Assembly (NCBI GenBank): GCA_019752375.1
Contig: JAIEMG010000004.1
Span: 1 to 64,000, forward strand
From: Gemmataceae bacterium
GTDB lineage: Bacteria; Planctomycetota; Planctomycetia; Gemmatales; Gemmataceae
Reading direction: 5' to 3'
DNA length: 64,000 bases
Made by a program: the position numbers and the translations under genes
Part shown: positions 44,573 through 52,705 of the stretch, piece by piece
Numbering within the stretch: the stretch's first letter is position 1
Layout of the letters: each line of letters starts with the position of its first letter
Notes under the pieces: model-generated
Databases searched by the model: none
What the model saw: only the letters and a program-made list of their open reading frames with translations
What the model was told of the DNA's origin: nothing

Positions 44573-44784
44573 AGTTCCCCCCACCCCTTCCGCATGGCCA
44601 CGTTGTCACGGTTTCCGCGTAAATTATAGGAACCCGCGTTCATCGCCACAAGGCGATGCCAATGCGCCCTTGCCTCGCTTGCCTGGTTGACCTAATCCAT
44701 AATGTCCTGGCATTTCCACTGCCGAGCGCTCATAATTCAGAAAGTGGGTCGAACGAAATTCCTTCTTCCTGCGTAAGGGAAGGT

Positions 44785-45162
44785 ATGAACCCGGTGTCGC
44801 GACTCTTGGTTTTCACCTACAGCCTCCTGCTGGCGTTGCCAACGGGTTGGTGCTGTGTGACGCCGCGACCGGCGCCGGTGGAAGCGGGGCCGCAGACGCA
44901 CTCGTGCTGCTGCCCCGAGGAATCGCGTCCGTCCGAATCGCCGGACTCGGACGATTCGCGCCTGCCCACGACCCGCTGCTGCGAAAAGGACTCGCTCCCG
45001 CCGCCCACTGTGGAATCGCTTAAGCCCGTTCTTTCAGCCGTCATCGTTCCGCCGGTTTCACTCGCAGACGTTCCGATCGACGGCATGTGCGTCCTTTGCG
45101 ACACGTCCGCACCCTTCATATCGCCACCGCTTCAGGTCCTCCAGTGCGTCTGGCGTTGTTGA
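44785..45162 (+). CDS. Small exported Cys-rich protein
   Basis: A 125-residue protein with a signal peptide (LLVFTYSLLLALPTGWCC; a C after the hydrophobic core might be a lipidation site). The mature part has CC and CCC clusters (WCC, HSCCC, RCCE), a proline/serine-rich acidic linker and a C-terminal MCVLCD plus CVWRC. Such composition suggests metal binding or disulfide-stabilised structure; no family recognised. AAGGGAAGG precedes the ATG. The next gene, another exported Cys-rich protein, follows after 111 bp, so they may work together. Confidence 0.6.
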   Translation: MNPVSRLLVFTYSLLLALPTGWCCVTPRPAPVEAGPQTHSCCCPEESRPSESPDSDDSRLPTTRCCEKDSLPPPTVESLKPVLSAVIVPPVSLADVPIDGMCVLCDTSAPFISPPLQVLQCVWRC

Positions 45163-45273
45163 GCGCCCGCTCGTGCGCCTGCTGAAGCGCGAGGCAGCCA
45201 GCCTCTGCGCTCACGCCATCTTTCGCGCATGAACGACACGTTTCAACCACTGTCATCGAACTGGAGAATCTTC

Positions 45274-45636
45274 ATGTACACGAACATTTTCGCCGGCCTG
45301 CTGCTGTCCCTGGGTCTGATGTTCGTCGGCGGCACGACTACGACCACCGCGGACGACAAGGCCGAGCCGGCCGACTGCTGCGTCAAGAAGCTGGCCTGCT
45401 GCGGCAAGGACAAGGCGTGCTGCGTGGCCACCAAGAAGCTCGGTTGCTGTGCCAAGGGGATGGACTGCTGCACCAAGAAGCTGGCCTGCTGCAGTGCCGT
45501 GCAGGAATGCTGCCGCACCGGCGAAGCGTGCTGCGCCCAGGCCAAGGCATGCTGCGGCCCCGCGGCCAAGACCACGACGAAGGAAAGCAAGGACTGCTGT
45601 TCGGCCGTGAAGGAGTGCTGCACCAGCGCCAAGTAG
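45274..45636 (+). CDS. Exported protein with tandem Cys-Cys repeats
   Basis: A 120-residue protein. A signal peptide (~1-28, ending TTADD-like) is followed by tandem short units each ending or starting with CC: DCCVKK, ACCGKD, ACCVAT, GCCAKG, DCCTKK, ACCSAV, ECCRTG, ACCAQA, ACCGPA, then DCCSAV and ECCTSA. The 22 cysteines are spaced about every 7-8 residues, with Lys between. This looks like a metallothionein-like or disulfide ladder protein; a copper, zinc or heavy-metal role is inferred, not shown. A strong terminator follows at 45651-45705. GGAGAA lies before the ATG. Confidence 0.72.
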   Translation: MYTNIFAGLLLSLGLMFVGGTTTTTADDKAEPADCCVKKLACCGKDKACCVATKKLGCCAKGMDCCTKKLACCSAVQECCRTGEACCAQAKACCGPAAKTTTKESKDCCSAVKECCTSAK

Positions 45637-45650
45637 TCCGTGATCGAGTA

Positions 45651-45705
45651 ACGCAAACAAACGAGGCGACGCGGTCCCCGACCGCGTCGCCTCGTTTGTT
45701 TGCGT
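45651..45705 (+). terminator. Rho-independent-like terminator hairpin
   Basis: Exact 25-bp arms (45651-45675 and 45681-45705) with a 5-nt loop CCCCG lie 14 bp after the stop of the CC-repeat gene. The lower stem is A/T-rich with a CGTTTGTTTGCG run on the 3' side rather than a plain U tract, so it may act in both directions. It sits between two same-strand genes. Confidence 0.7.
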
Positions 45706-45755
45706 GCAGGTTTGCGGCGGTTAGAATGACGGACTCCTCTGGCGGAGGCTTGCCG

Positions 45756-47495
45756 ATGCGATCCATCCTACCCCTGGCGATCAGCGTGTTTCTGGGGCTG
45801 GCGGCGCACGCCGATGAAGCTGTGATGCCGAATGGAAAGATCATTACCGGCGTGATACGCATTGAATCGAAAGGGCGCGTGAACTTCTTTGGTGGCAAAG
45901 ATCTCGTCCATCCCCTCGATGAAGTCCATTGTCTGCGCTTCCCGGCCACGGACCAACCGCCGCTTCGCGCCGGCGTCGTGCATCGCGTGCTGCTGCGCGA
46001 CCAGCAACAGCTGACCGGTGAACTGCTCGAATGGAAGGCTGATGTCATTCGCCTGAAGCCCATCTGGTCGGACCGGCCGATTGAGGTGCAGCGCTCGGCA
46101 GTGGTGGCGGTCACCCACTTGCCTGGTTACGTCAGCGTGTTCGACGACGACTTTGAAGGGGATGACAAGGCGTGGAAGCTGGCGAAGGATCCGCGTCTCG
46201 TGGGGGACAACGAATGCACGTCGGGGACGGGCAGTTTGCTATTGAGTGCCGTGGGGCAGGCCGCGGAGTACACGCTGCCGGCACCTATGGAAGCGGGCCG
46301 CTTCGGCATCAATTTCCGCGATCCCGGCGACACGCCGGCTGGCCGCTGGCTCGTCGAGGCGGAGTTTGTAGGGGCGAAAGACGCTCGCATCGTGGCGGTC
46401 ACTGTCGTTCATGAGGGCGAAAGCTATCCCGTGCAGATTCCCGATGCAGGCAAGGTGAAGCCGAGGCTGGAGCGACAGAAGGGCTGGCGCCGGCTGAGCG
46501 TTGAGTTCACACCGAAGAAGCTCTGCATCTTATTGGACGAACAAGTGCTCTGTGCGACGCTGGAGCAAGGACCAGGCGGACCGCTACGGAAGGTTCGCCT
46601 GCGCTGCGAGCAGTCGCCGGAGGGCAGGGGGCCGCCGGGACGCGTCTGGTTCGATGATTTCAGCGTGGAACGCGCGGTGTCCAAGCCGCGCCGAGACGTT
46701 GGCGACATCAAGCAAGACGAGCTGGTCCTGGTGTCGGGCGATCAGCTCTTTGGCGAAGTCATCCGCGCCAACAGACGAACCATCGAGGTCCAAGGCCGCT
46801 TCGGCAAACGTTCCATCCCCTGGTCGGAGGTGTTAGCTGTCCACCCGCGTCGGGAGAACGCGGCTGGCACAAGCACCAAGGGCGAACACGTCCGACTCTG
46901 GCTGAGGCCTGGAGTTGGCGTCGAGTTCGATCAGCTCGAAGGGGCAATCGGTCAGGCGGGGGACAAGTTGGAACTGCTGCACCCGGCATTGCAAATGGAC
47001 CGTCGTGAACCGGATCCACCTTTTATCCATCTCGCCCGACTTCATCAAATCAAGGGCGTCTTCTATGGCGAACGCATCGAACTGGACAACGCTCTGCACC
47101 ACCTCGGCCGCAACGACCTGCCCGCATCCCCGGTGCCGCAACCGGACGGCCTTTCGTTTCGCACCGAATTCAAGCTGACCGCCGTTGAAGGCGACGCACG
47201 CCTCTTGTTGGACGCATCCTTCCTGAAAGGCGCTGGCGATGGGCCGAAGATCGCCAAGGCGCTGGAGCGCGGCGGCCTGCGCACCGAGGTTCTGCTCAAC
47301 GGCAAGGTCATCGATTATCTGAACCGCCATGTTGGCCGAGCATCCAGCGAACCGGCCCGTCTGTCTATCGTCCTGCCGAAGGCGCAACTGAAAGTCGGCG
47401 CGAATGCTCTGGAACTGCGGCAGACACTGGACCGGGACAGCGGATTGTACGAGGACTGCGTGATCGGCAATCTCGTCCTGGAAATGCCGCGCTGA
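45756..47495 (+). CDS. Exported protein of unknown function (579 aa)
   Basis: This protein has a signal peptide (RSILPLAISVFLGLAAHADE, residues 2-21). The mature N-terminus (~25-125) contains two beta-rich units around GKIITGVIRIESKGRVNFFGG and QLTGELLEWKADVIRLKPIW; a third similar unit appears near 320 (DQLFGEVIRANRRTIEVQGRFG). Between them, FDDDFEGDDKAWKLAKD to DDFSVER (~130-310) looks like a LamG/concanavalin-type jelly roll. The C-terminal ~150 residues include HPALQMD and are beta-rich. The repeated 'GxxxxGxI...F' unit suggests a carbohydrate- or matrix-facing adaptor, but I know of no named family. GGAGG before ATG 45756. Confidence 0.65.
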   Translation: MRSILPLAISVFLGLAAHADEAVMPNGKIITGVIRIESKGRVNFFGGKDLVHPLDEVHCLRFPATDQPPLRAGVVHRVLLRDQQQLTGELLEWKADVIRLKPIWSDRPIEVQRSAVVAVTHLPGYVSVFDDDFEGDDKAWKLAKDPRLVGDNECTSGTGSLLLSAVGQAAEYTLPAPMEAGRFGINFRDPGDTPAGRWLVEAEFVGAKDARIVAVTVVHEGESYPVQIPDAGKVKPRLERQKGWRRLSVEFTPKKLCILLDEQVLCATLEQGPGGPLRKVRLRCEQSPEGRGPPGRVWFDDFSVERAVSKPRRDVGDIKQDELVLVSGDQLFGEVIRANRRTIEVQGRFGKRSIPWSEVLAVHPRRENAAGTSTKGEHVRLWLRPGVGVEFDQLEGAIGQAGDKLELLHPALQMDRREPDPPFIHLARLHQIKGVFYGERIELDNALHHLGRNDLPASPVPQPDGLSFRTEFKLTAVEGDARLLLDASFLKGAGDGPKIAKALERGGLRTEVLLNGKVIDYLNRHVGRASSEPARLSIVLPKAQLKVGANALELRQTLDRDSGLYEDCVIGNLVLEMPR

Positions 47496-47498
47496 ACG

Positions 47499-47609
47499 TC
47501 AGGGTAATAGGTCGGCTGCGGCAATCTGGGCCACTTCGCGGCCATCGAGCACCAACGGCAGGATGTCGCCAGCCCGGTAGTCGAACGCCCCGGGTTGTAC
47601 GAGGATCAT
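47499..47609 (-). CDS. Possible very short ORF (36 aa), uncertain
   Basis: An ATG at 47609, 14 nt after the stop of the ArsC-like gene, opens a 36-codon frame with protein-like composition (LVQPGAFDYRAGDILPLVLDG) and a TGA at 47501-47499. There is no clear ribosome site. It may be a real small protein in the same transcript or the decayed end of a larger gene. Confidence 0.25.
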   Translation of the reverse strand: MILVQPGAFDYRAGDILPLVLDGREVAQIAAADLLP

Positions 47610-47623
47610 CCGCGATGATTCGC

Positions 47624-47977
47624 TCAGCGGCCGAGCACCTGCTTGTAAGCCTCTTCGTTGAACCCCACGAGCAGTGTCTTTCCGTGCTTTAGCGTTGGAG
47701 CTTTCAGGTTTCCCGTCGGGCCAAGGATGTGTGCCAGCAGCGTCTCCTCGTCCGGCGGTTCGTGCTTCATGTCGAAGACGACGATCTTCTTGCCCTTCGA
47801 CGCGATCACCTTGTCCGCCGAACGCGCCAGTGCCAGCGCCTCGTCGCGGCCCTTGCGATGCTTGGTCGCGTCGGTCGTGTCGGCCACCTGCACGGCCTGC
47901 GTCTCAAGGAACCCCTGAGCCTTGACGCAGCTCATTCAGCCCTTGCGGTGGTACAGCCAGTCGATCTTGCCCGGCAT
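47624..47977 (-). CDS. Probable selenocysteine-containing ArsC-like (thioredoxin-fold) protein
   Basis: Read through an in-frame TGA at 47938-47936, this gives a 117-residue protein. Residues 1-13 (KIDWLYHRKG at 4-13) are the first strand of an ArsC/Spx-like fold. Codon 14 is TGA, followed by M-S-C17, so translation as Sec gives the redox motif U-x-x-C. The rest shows VKAQGFLE, RKGRDEALALA, KIVVFDMK and GNLKAPTLKHGKTLLVGFNEE, the family's C-terminal part with the cis-Pro-type APT step. AAGGGG precedes ATG 47977. A bulged hairpin at 47930-47897 lies at SECIS distance. A gene caller would start at ATG 47935, losing the first strand and half the motif. A nonsense mutation is the alternative. A role in thiol/arsenate-like redox chemistry is inferred. 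Confidence 0.75.
47897..47930 (-). promoter_or_regulatory. Candidate bacterial SECIS hairpin
   Basis: Five bases after the TGA the mRNA reads CUGCGUC, AAGG, a 10-nt loop CUCAGGGGUU, CCUU, a GA bulge, then GACGCAG. The 7-bp lower stem is perfect and the 4-bp upper stem is perfect; the loop begins 16 nt after the UGA and contains a run of G. Bacterial SECIS elements lie immediately downstream of UGA inside the coding sequence, with a G-containing apical loop bound by SelB, so the geometry fits. Confidence 0.65.
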
Positions 47978-48002
47978 ATTCGCCCCTTCTGAACGCGGCA
48001 AG

Positions 48003-48055
48003 GAGCCCGACGCGCAAGCAAGGGATACATCGACCCTTGCTTGCGCGTCGGGCTC
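48003..48055. repeat. Inverted repeat, 22-bp perfect arms, 9-nt loop
   Basis: The arms 48003-48024 and 48034-48055 are exact reverse complements, with core GACGCGCAAGCAAGGG. Fragments of the same arm flank the nested repeat at 41376-41527 (CCCTTGCTTGCGCG near 41363 and TTGCGCGTCGGGCTC near 41529). It separates the moeB-like gene from the ArsC-like gene. Confidence 0.85.
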
Positions 48056-48065
48056 GAGTCGTTGT

Positions 48066-49244
48066 TTAATACTTCGGCATACCTGGATCCACCCGATCCG
48101 CCCACGCCAGGATGCCGCCCTTGAGGTTCTTGAGCTTGGTGAAGCCTTGCTGCTTGAGAAATGCAATGGCCTTCTGGCTGCGCATGCCGCTCTTGCAGTG
48201 GACGATCATCTCGCGGGCCTTGTCCAGCTCGCCGAAGCGTTGCGGCAGTTCGGGTAACGGCAGCACCGTGCTGCCGGGGATGCGGCAAATCTGGATCTCC
48301 TCCGGATTGCGCACGTCGAGGATGAACAGGTCCTCGCCGCGGTCCAGGCGTCGCTTCAGGTCTTCGACGGTTGCCTCGCCGTCTGTCGCGGCGGCGGCTG
48401 GCTCTTCCTGGCCGCGCATGCCGCAGAACTGCTCGTAGTCGATCAGCTGCGCGATCGTCGGCTGGTCGCCACAGAGAGGGCACTTGGGATTACGGCGGAC
48501 CTTGAACTCGCGGAAGCTCATGGCCAGCGCGTCGTAGAGGATCAGACGGCCGATCAACGGCTCACCTTTGCCGAGGATCAGCTTCACCGCCTCGGTCGCT
48601 TGAATGCAGCCGATGAGGCCCGGAAGGATGCCGAGCACGCCGCCCTCGGCACAGCTTGGCACTTCGCCCGGCGGCGGCGGTTCCGGATAGAGGCAGCGGT
48701 AACAGGGGCCGTGCGGCGGATGGAAGACGGACGCCTGGCCATCGAAGCGGAAGATGCTTCCGTACACGTTCGGCTTCTTGAGTAGCACGCAGACGTCGTT
48801 GACGAGATAGCGCGTCGGGAAGTTGTCGGTGCCGTCAATCACGATGTCGTAGGGCTTGCAGATGTCGATCGCGTTGGCCGCGGTCAGCCGGGTGGAGTAC
48901 AGATCGACCTTCACCTCGGGATTGATCGCGTTGAGCCGATCCCGAGCGGATTCGAGCTTGGTCCGGCCGACGTCGGGCGTGCCGTGAATCACTTGCCGCT
49001 GCAAGTTGCTGAAATCGACGATATCGAAGTCCACCAGGCCCATGCGCCCAATGCCCGCCGCGGCCAGGTACAGGGCCAGCGGCGAGCCAAGGCCGCCGGC
49101 GCCGATGAGCAGAACGCTCGCGGCCTTGAGGCGCTTTTGCCCGTCCATGCCGACCTCGGGCATGATCAGGTGGCGGCTGTAGCGGGCGACTTCGTGCTGG
49201 GAAATGGTGATTCGATCGATCGGGAGATCAAGGTGCGCGGTCAT
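48066..49244 (-). CDS. moeB: MoeB/ThiF-type adenylyltransferase with C-terminal rhodanese domain
   Basis: A 392-residue E1-like enzyme that adenylates the C-terminal Gly of a sulfur-carrier protein (MoaD or ThiS type). The ATP loop is VLLIGAGGLGSPLALYLAAAGIG (~44-66); DFDIVDFSNLQRQ and an Arg-finger follow, then the FPTRYLVND block. Zinc-binding pairs are YRCLYP-type and CPLCG. Residues ~285-390 are a rhodanese domain with active-site CKSGMRS, which would supply persulfide sulfur, as in MoeBR/MOCS3-like fusions. The ATG at 49244 fits family length; the longer frame is rejected. Adjacent to the predicted redox selenoprotein, a possible sulfur-chemistry link. Confidence 0.92.
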   Translation of the reverse strand: MTAHLDLPIDRITISQHEVARYSRHLIMPEVGMDGQKRLKAASVLLIGAGGLGSPLALYLAAAGIGRMGLVDFDIVDFSNLQRQVIHGTPDVGRTKLESARDRLNAINPEVKVDLYSTRLTAANAIDICKPYDIVIDGTDNFPTRYLVNDVCVLLKKPNVYGSIFRFDGQASVFHPPHGPCYRCLYPEPPPPGEVPSCAEGGVLGILPGLIGCIQATEAVKLILGKGEPLIGRLILYDALAMSFREFKVRRNPKCPLCGDQPTIAQLIDYEQFCGMRGQEEPAAAATDGEATVEDLKRRLDRGEDLFILDVRNPEEIQICRIPGSTVLPLPELPQRFGELDKAREMIVHCKSGMRSQKAIAFLKQQGFTKLKNLKGGILAWADRVDPGMPKY

Positions 49245-49402
49245 GGTGCCGATTCCGAGTAAGAGTGGATTGCCTGTCGATATGATACGGCGCGCTTCAT
49301 GTGGTGGAACGGGGGTACTGGCGGCAGTGGTTGTCGGCAATCCGCATGATCGCATCGCAACGATATCGCACCAAGATTCACCGCGGCCCTGTGAATTCGC
49401 TG

Positions 49403-49723
49403 TCAGGAACGTGGCTTCTTGCGGTGCTTGGCGCGGTGGTCGAGCCAGCGCTGGAATGACTGTTGGCTCTCTCGTGATGCCCTTCCCGCGAGCAAGCTCA
49501 CGACGCTGACATCCTCGTCCAGATCGGGCCAGTGGATTCCTTCGCCTTGGCCGATCAGCCGCCAGTGCTTTCGCTCCTTGCTCGTGCCATGCGTGAGCCG
49601 CGGATACCAGGCCAGGGGAACGGCGATGGTTCGTCCATCCTGGAGATCGACGGAGAGGGTATCCTCCGTGACTTCGATGTGTCGAGCCCGTGCCGCTTCC
49701 AGTTCATTGGCCGAAATAGTCAT
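49403..49723 (-). CDS. DUF2442 domain protein
   Basis: A 106-residue protein with the DUF2442 core: IEVTEDTLSVDLQDGRTIAVPLAWYPRL, followed by WRLIGQGEGIHWPDLDEDVSV. These small proteins usually follow a DUF4160 gene, as here, where the two frames overlap by 20 bp (49704-49723). The pair is often discussed as toxin-antitoxin-like, with DUF2442 the probable neutralising or DNA-binding partner; this is inference from gene linkage. C-terminal residues (WLDHRAKHRKKPRS) are basic. Confidence 0.82.
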   Translation of the reverse strand: MTISANELEAARARHIEVTEDTLSVDLQDGRTIAVPLAWYPRLTHGTSKERKHWRLIGQGEGIHWPDLDEDVSVVSLLAGRASRESQQSFQRWLDHRAKHRKKPRS

Positions 49724-49940
49724 TCCAGCTATCCATCAAGAGTTCTTGATGGTCCTCAATGATCCCCTTGATGCGATTGATCTCTTTACGGTTGAACCCT
49801 CGGCTCTCTTGCAGCCTCGGCGGCGCGAGCCATAGCTTTGCAGTCTTGTCGTCGTGCTCTACATGGATATGCGGAGGTTCGTCGCGGTCTCCGGCATAGA
49901 AGAAAAACCGATATGGCCCGACCCGGAGAATCGTAGGCAT
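49704..49940 (-). CDS. DUF4160 domain protein
   Basis: A 78-residue protein with the complete DUF4160 pattern: MPTILRVGPYRFFFYAGD, EPPHIHVEHDDKTAKLWL, then FNRKEINRIKGIIEDHQELLMDSWNDYF. The HIHVEH segment is the family hallmark. The ATG at 49940 is 8 nt after the fabF stop, so the gene sits at the tail of the fatty-acid operon and is probably read from its transcript. It overlaps the DUF2442 start. Possible toxin-like half of a two-gene module; unproven. Confidence 0.82.
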   Translation of the reverse strand: MPTILRVGPYRFFFYAGDRDEPPHIHVEHDDKTAKLWLAPPRLQESRGFNRKEINRIKGIIEDHQELLMDSWNDYFGQ

Positions 49941-49948
49941 GGGTCTGG

Positions 49949-51187
49949 CTACGACAGCGCCCCGATCACCAGGCAGCAGTTGTGCCCGCCGAAGCCGAAG
50001 CTGTTGGAAATGGCCCGCTTCACCCGGGTCTCGCGTGCCGTGTTGGGCACGTAGTCGAGATCGCAGCCGGGGTCGGGCGTCTGGTAGTTGATCGTCGGAT
50101 GGATGACGCCGTGCTTGATCGTCAGTGCGGTGGCGATCAGCTCCACGCCGCCGGAGGCACCAAGCAGATGGCCGATCATGCTTTTGGTGCTGCTGATGGC
50201 AAGCTTCTTGGCGTGTTCGCCGAAGACCTGCTTGACGGCCTTGGTCTCCGCCTCGTCGCCCAGCTCGGTGCTGGTGCCGTGGGCGTTGACGTACTGAACG
50301 TCTTCGGGGTTGAGCTTGGCGTCGCGCAGGGCCATCACCATCGCCTGGGCGGCGCCGGCGCCGCAAGGGTGCGGAGCGGTGATGTGATGGGCGTCGGCGG
50401 TGCTGCCGGCGCCGAGGACTTCGCAGTAGATCTTGGCGCCGCGTTTCTTCGCGCGTTCCAGTTCTTCGAGGACGATGATGCCGGCGCCTTCGCTGAGGAC
50501 GAAGCCGTCGCGGTCCTTGTCGAACGGCCGGCTGGCAAGCTGCGGGGCGTCGTTGCGGCTGGACAGGGCCCGAGCCGAGCAGAAACCGCCCAGACCCATC
50601 GGCGTGATGCCGGCTTCGGAGCCGCCCGTGACCATGACGTCCGCATAGTCCCACTGGATGGCGCGAAAGGCGTCGCTAATGGCATTGGCGGCGCTGGCAC
50701 AGGCCGTCGAAACCGCGGTGTTGGGGCCGCTGAGACCGAAGTGGATCGACACATTGCCGGCGGCGGCATTGGCAATCATTTTCGGGATGACGAAGGGGCT
50801 GATGCGGCCGGGGCCGTCCTTGAGATGCCGCGTGTGCTGCTCTTCGAATTCGTTGAGACCGCCGATGCCGCTGCCGATGATCACACCGGAGCGGTAGGGG
50901 TCTTCCTTTTTGAAGTCGAGGCCGCAGTCGTTGACCGCATGGATGGCCGCGATCATGGCAAACTGGCTGAAGCGGTCGAGCCGCCGGGCCACCTTGCTGT
51001 CGATCAGGGCCTCCGGCGCGAAGTGCTTCACCTCGCCGCCGAAGCGGACCTTGAAGGCGGTGGTGTCGAACTGTTCGATGGGCGCAATGCCGCTTTTGCC
51101 GGCGAGCAGGAACTTCCAGTATTCCTGCACGTCGGAAGACAACGGATTGACCGTTCCCATGCCGGTGATAACGACGCGACGCGTCAT
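49949..51187 (-). CDS. fabF: Beta-ketoacyl-ACP synthase II
   Basis: A 412-residue condensing enzyme of fatty-acid elongation (malonyl-ACP plus acyl-ACP). The catalytic triad is visible: Cys in [12 protein letters not shown], His in [12 protein letters not shown], and His in [14 protein letters not shown]. The N-terminus [14 protein letters not shown] and NSFGFGGHN near the end are typical. Length is normal. Its ATG overlaps the acpP stop by 4 nt (ATGA, 51187-51184), indicating translational coupling. The operon order here is rpmF, plsX, fabD, acpP, fabF. Confidence 0.96.
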   Translation of the reverse strand: MTRRVVITGMGTVNPLSSDVQEYWKFLLAGKSGIAPIEQFDTTAFKVRFGGEVKHFAPEALIDSKVARRLDRFSQFAMIAAIHAVNDCGLDFKKEDPYRSGVIIGSGIGGLNEFEEQHTRHLKDGPGRISPFVIPKMIANAAAGNVSIHFGLSGPNTAVSTACASAANAISDAFRAIQWDYADVMVTGGSEAGITPMGLGGFCSARALSSRNDAPQLASRPFDKDRDGFVLSEGAGIIVLEELERAKKRGAKIYCEVLGAGSTADAHHITAPHPCGAGAAQAMVMALRDAKLNPEDVQYVNAHGTSTELGDEAETKAVKQVFGEHAKKLAISSTKSMIGHLLGASGGVELIATALTIKHGVIHPTINYQTPDPGCDLDYVPNTARETRVKRAISNSFGFGGHNCCLVIGALS

Positions 51188-51426
51188 TTCTTGGCCAACT
51201 CCCGTTCGATGTAATCAATCGCCTCGCCGACGGTTTTGATTTTCTCGGCTTGCTCGTCGGGGATGGTGATCTCGAACTCCTCTTCCAGCTCCATGACCAG
51301 CTCGACGATGTCGAGGGAGTCGGCGCCGACGTCTTCGATAAAGGAAGTGGAGCGCGTGACCTGTTCCTTGTTCACGCCCAGGTTCTCGCAGACAATGTCG
51401 ATGACTCGTTCTTCAACGGAAGGCAC
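51184..51426 (-). CDS. acpP: Acyl carrier protein
   Basis: An 80-residue acidic helical protein that carries growing acyl chains on 4'-phosphopantetheine. The attachment serine is in [18 protein letters not shown] (DSL motif at ~37-39). The remaining helices ([18 protein letters not shown] and [17 protein letters not shown]) match AcpP. The start ATG at 51426 follows GGAGGAA. It overlaps fabF by 4 nt and lies 285 bp from the fabD stop, leaving room for an internal promoter. Confidence 0.96.
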   Translation of the reverse strand: MPSVEERVIDIVCENLGVNKEQVTRSTSFIEDVGADSLDIVELVMELEEEFEITIPDEQAEKIKTVGEAIDYIERELAKK

Positions 51427-51656
51427 GTTTCATTCCTCCAGGACGGACACAGGCCGGCCGAAACGGCGGCGACGGCCCGCAATCACCTCCGTTGCTCGGT
51501 TATGTACCACAGCGTACACACGCCAGGCAAGCGATCTTCACATCTCGCGCAAGACAAGAGGGCCAGCAAAGGGCGTTGCGCGGGGGTAAAACAGAAAAGT
51601 TATCGAGAACGAACGCAAAAGGAAAGGGGAAGCGGGAAAACGACACGCCAACCCAC

Positions 51657-51711
51657 GTGGGTCCGGCTTCCGGCCGGCCAGCGGTCACGGCCGGCTGGAA
51701 GCCGGACCCAC
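51657..51711. repeat. Inverted repeat abutting the fabD stop (21-bp arms, one mismatch)
   Basis: The arms 51657-51677 and 51691-51711 pair with a single mismatch around a 13-nt loop; the core is GTGGGTCCGGCTTCC. The right arm ends one base before the fabD stop codon (51712). It lies inside the fab operon between fabD and acpP and may attenuate read-through. Confidence 0.75.
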
Positions 51712-52617
51712 TCACACCGTCACGTTCTGACAGTCCACCTTGCGCTGCACGCGCTTGAGCAATCCTGTCAGGACCCGGCCGGGCCCCAGCTCGTAGAAGC
51801 GATCGAAGCCGGCCGCCAGCAAATTACGAATCGTCTGCTCCCACAGCACCGGTTGGAGCACCTGGCGCACCAAGAGCTTGCGCACTTCTTCGGGTGCGGT
51901 GTGCGGCTGTGCATCCACGTTCGACCAGACCGGCACTCGCGCCGGCCGCAGCTCCATGCCGGCAAGGGCCTGGGCGAGCACATCGTCCGCCGGCTTCATC
52001 AGTGCGGTGTGGAACGCGCCCGCCACCGCCAGCCGCACCGTCCGTCCACCCGCTTCCTGGACCAGGCGGTCGGCCTCGTCGCATGCCGCCTTGCTCCCGG
52101 AGATGACGATATTTCCAGGGCATAACAAATTGGCGACTTCCAGGGTGCCGGCGCCACGCGCTTTGCCGCACAATTCTTCGATTTTCTCGCGCTCCAGTCC
52201 CAGGATGCTGATCATCCCACTCGGTGTGGCGTCGGCGGCCGCCTGCATCGCCTCGCCGCGTTTCTGCACCAGGCGCAAGCCATCGCGGAAGCTCATGACG
52301 TCGGCGAAGACCAGGGCGGTGTATTCACCCAGGCTCAGTCCTGCCGTGGCCGCGCAGGATTCCACGGCCGCGGCGTCACTGGCACGCAGCGATTCCAGGG
52401 CGGCAAGGCTGGCGACGAAGATCGCGGGCTGGCTGACGGCGGTGGAGTTGAGACGCTCGGCGGGGCCTTTGGCGCAAACTTCGAGGAGGTTGTAACCGAG
52501 CACGTCGGCAGCGTCGTCGAAGTGCTTCTTCGCGGCCGGCAGCGTGTCGCACAGTGTCTGCGCCATGCCGACGGTCTGCGCGCCCTGACCGGGGAACAGG
52601 AAGGCAGTTTTCGGCAT
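51712..52617 (-). CDS. fabD: Malonyl-CoA:ACP transacylase
   Basis: A 301-residue enzyme that loads malonyl groups onto ACP. LFPGQGAQTVGMAQTL is the standard N-terminus. The nucleophile is the Ser in GLSLGEYTALV (GxSxG), the catalytic His is in VAGAFHTALM, and the ending YELGPGRVLTGLLKR is typical. Length matches E. coli FabD. It starts 88 bp after the plsX stop, with a hairpin repeat in between. Confidence 0.95.
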   Translation of the reverse strand: MPKTAFLFPGQGAQTVGMAQTLCDTLPAAKKHFDDAADVLGYNLLEVCAKGPAERLNSTAVSQPAIFVASLAALESLRASDAAAVESCAATAGLSLGEYTALVFADVMSFRDGLRLVQKRGEAMQAAADATPSGMISILGLEREKIEELCGKARGAGTLEVANLLCPGNIVISGSKAACDEADRLVQEAGGRTVRLAVAGAFHTALMKPADDVLAQALAGMELRPARVPVWSNVDAQPHTAPEEVRKLLVRQVLQPVLWEQTIRNLLAAGFDRFYELGPGRVLTGLLKRVQRKVDCQNVTV

Positions 52618-52640
52618 CGCAACCTCTAAAGAGCAATGGT

Positions 52641-52703
52641 GAGCCGTGGGGCGTCAGCCCCCGGATTTTACACCAAAATCCGGGGGCTGACGCCCCACGG
52701 CTC
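52641..52703. repeat. Perfect inverted repeat, 29-bp arms, 5-nt loop
   Basis: The arms 52641-52669 and 52675-52703 are exact reverse complements with loop ACACC; the core is GTGGGGCGTCAGCCCCCGG. It lies between plsX (stop 52706) and fabD on the same strand, 2 bp from the plsX stop, and could form a terminator-like or mRNA-stabilising hairpin inside the operon. Confidence 0.85.
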
Positions 52704-52705
52704 GC

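Noticed and set aside
47624-47935. Shorter ArsC-like start at ATG 47935
   Set aside because: It begins right after the TGA, lacks the first beta strand and half of the redox motif, and has no Shine-Dalgarno; kept only as the alternative if Sec is disproved.
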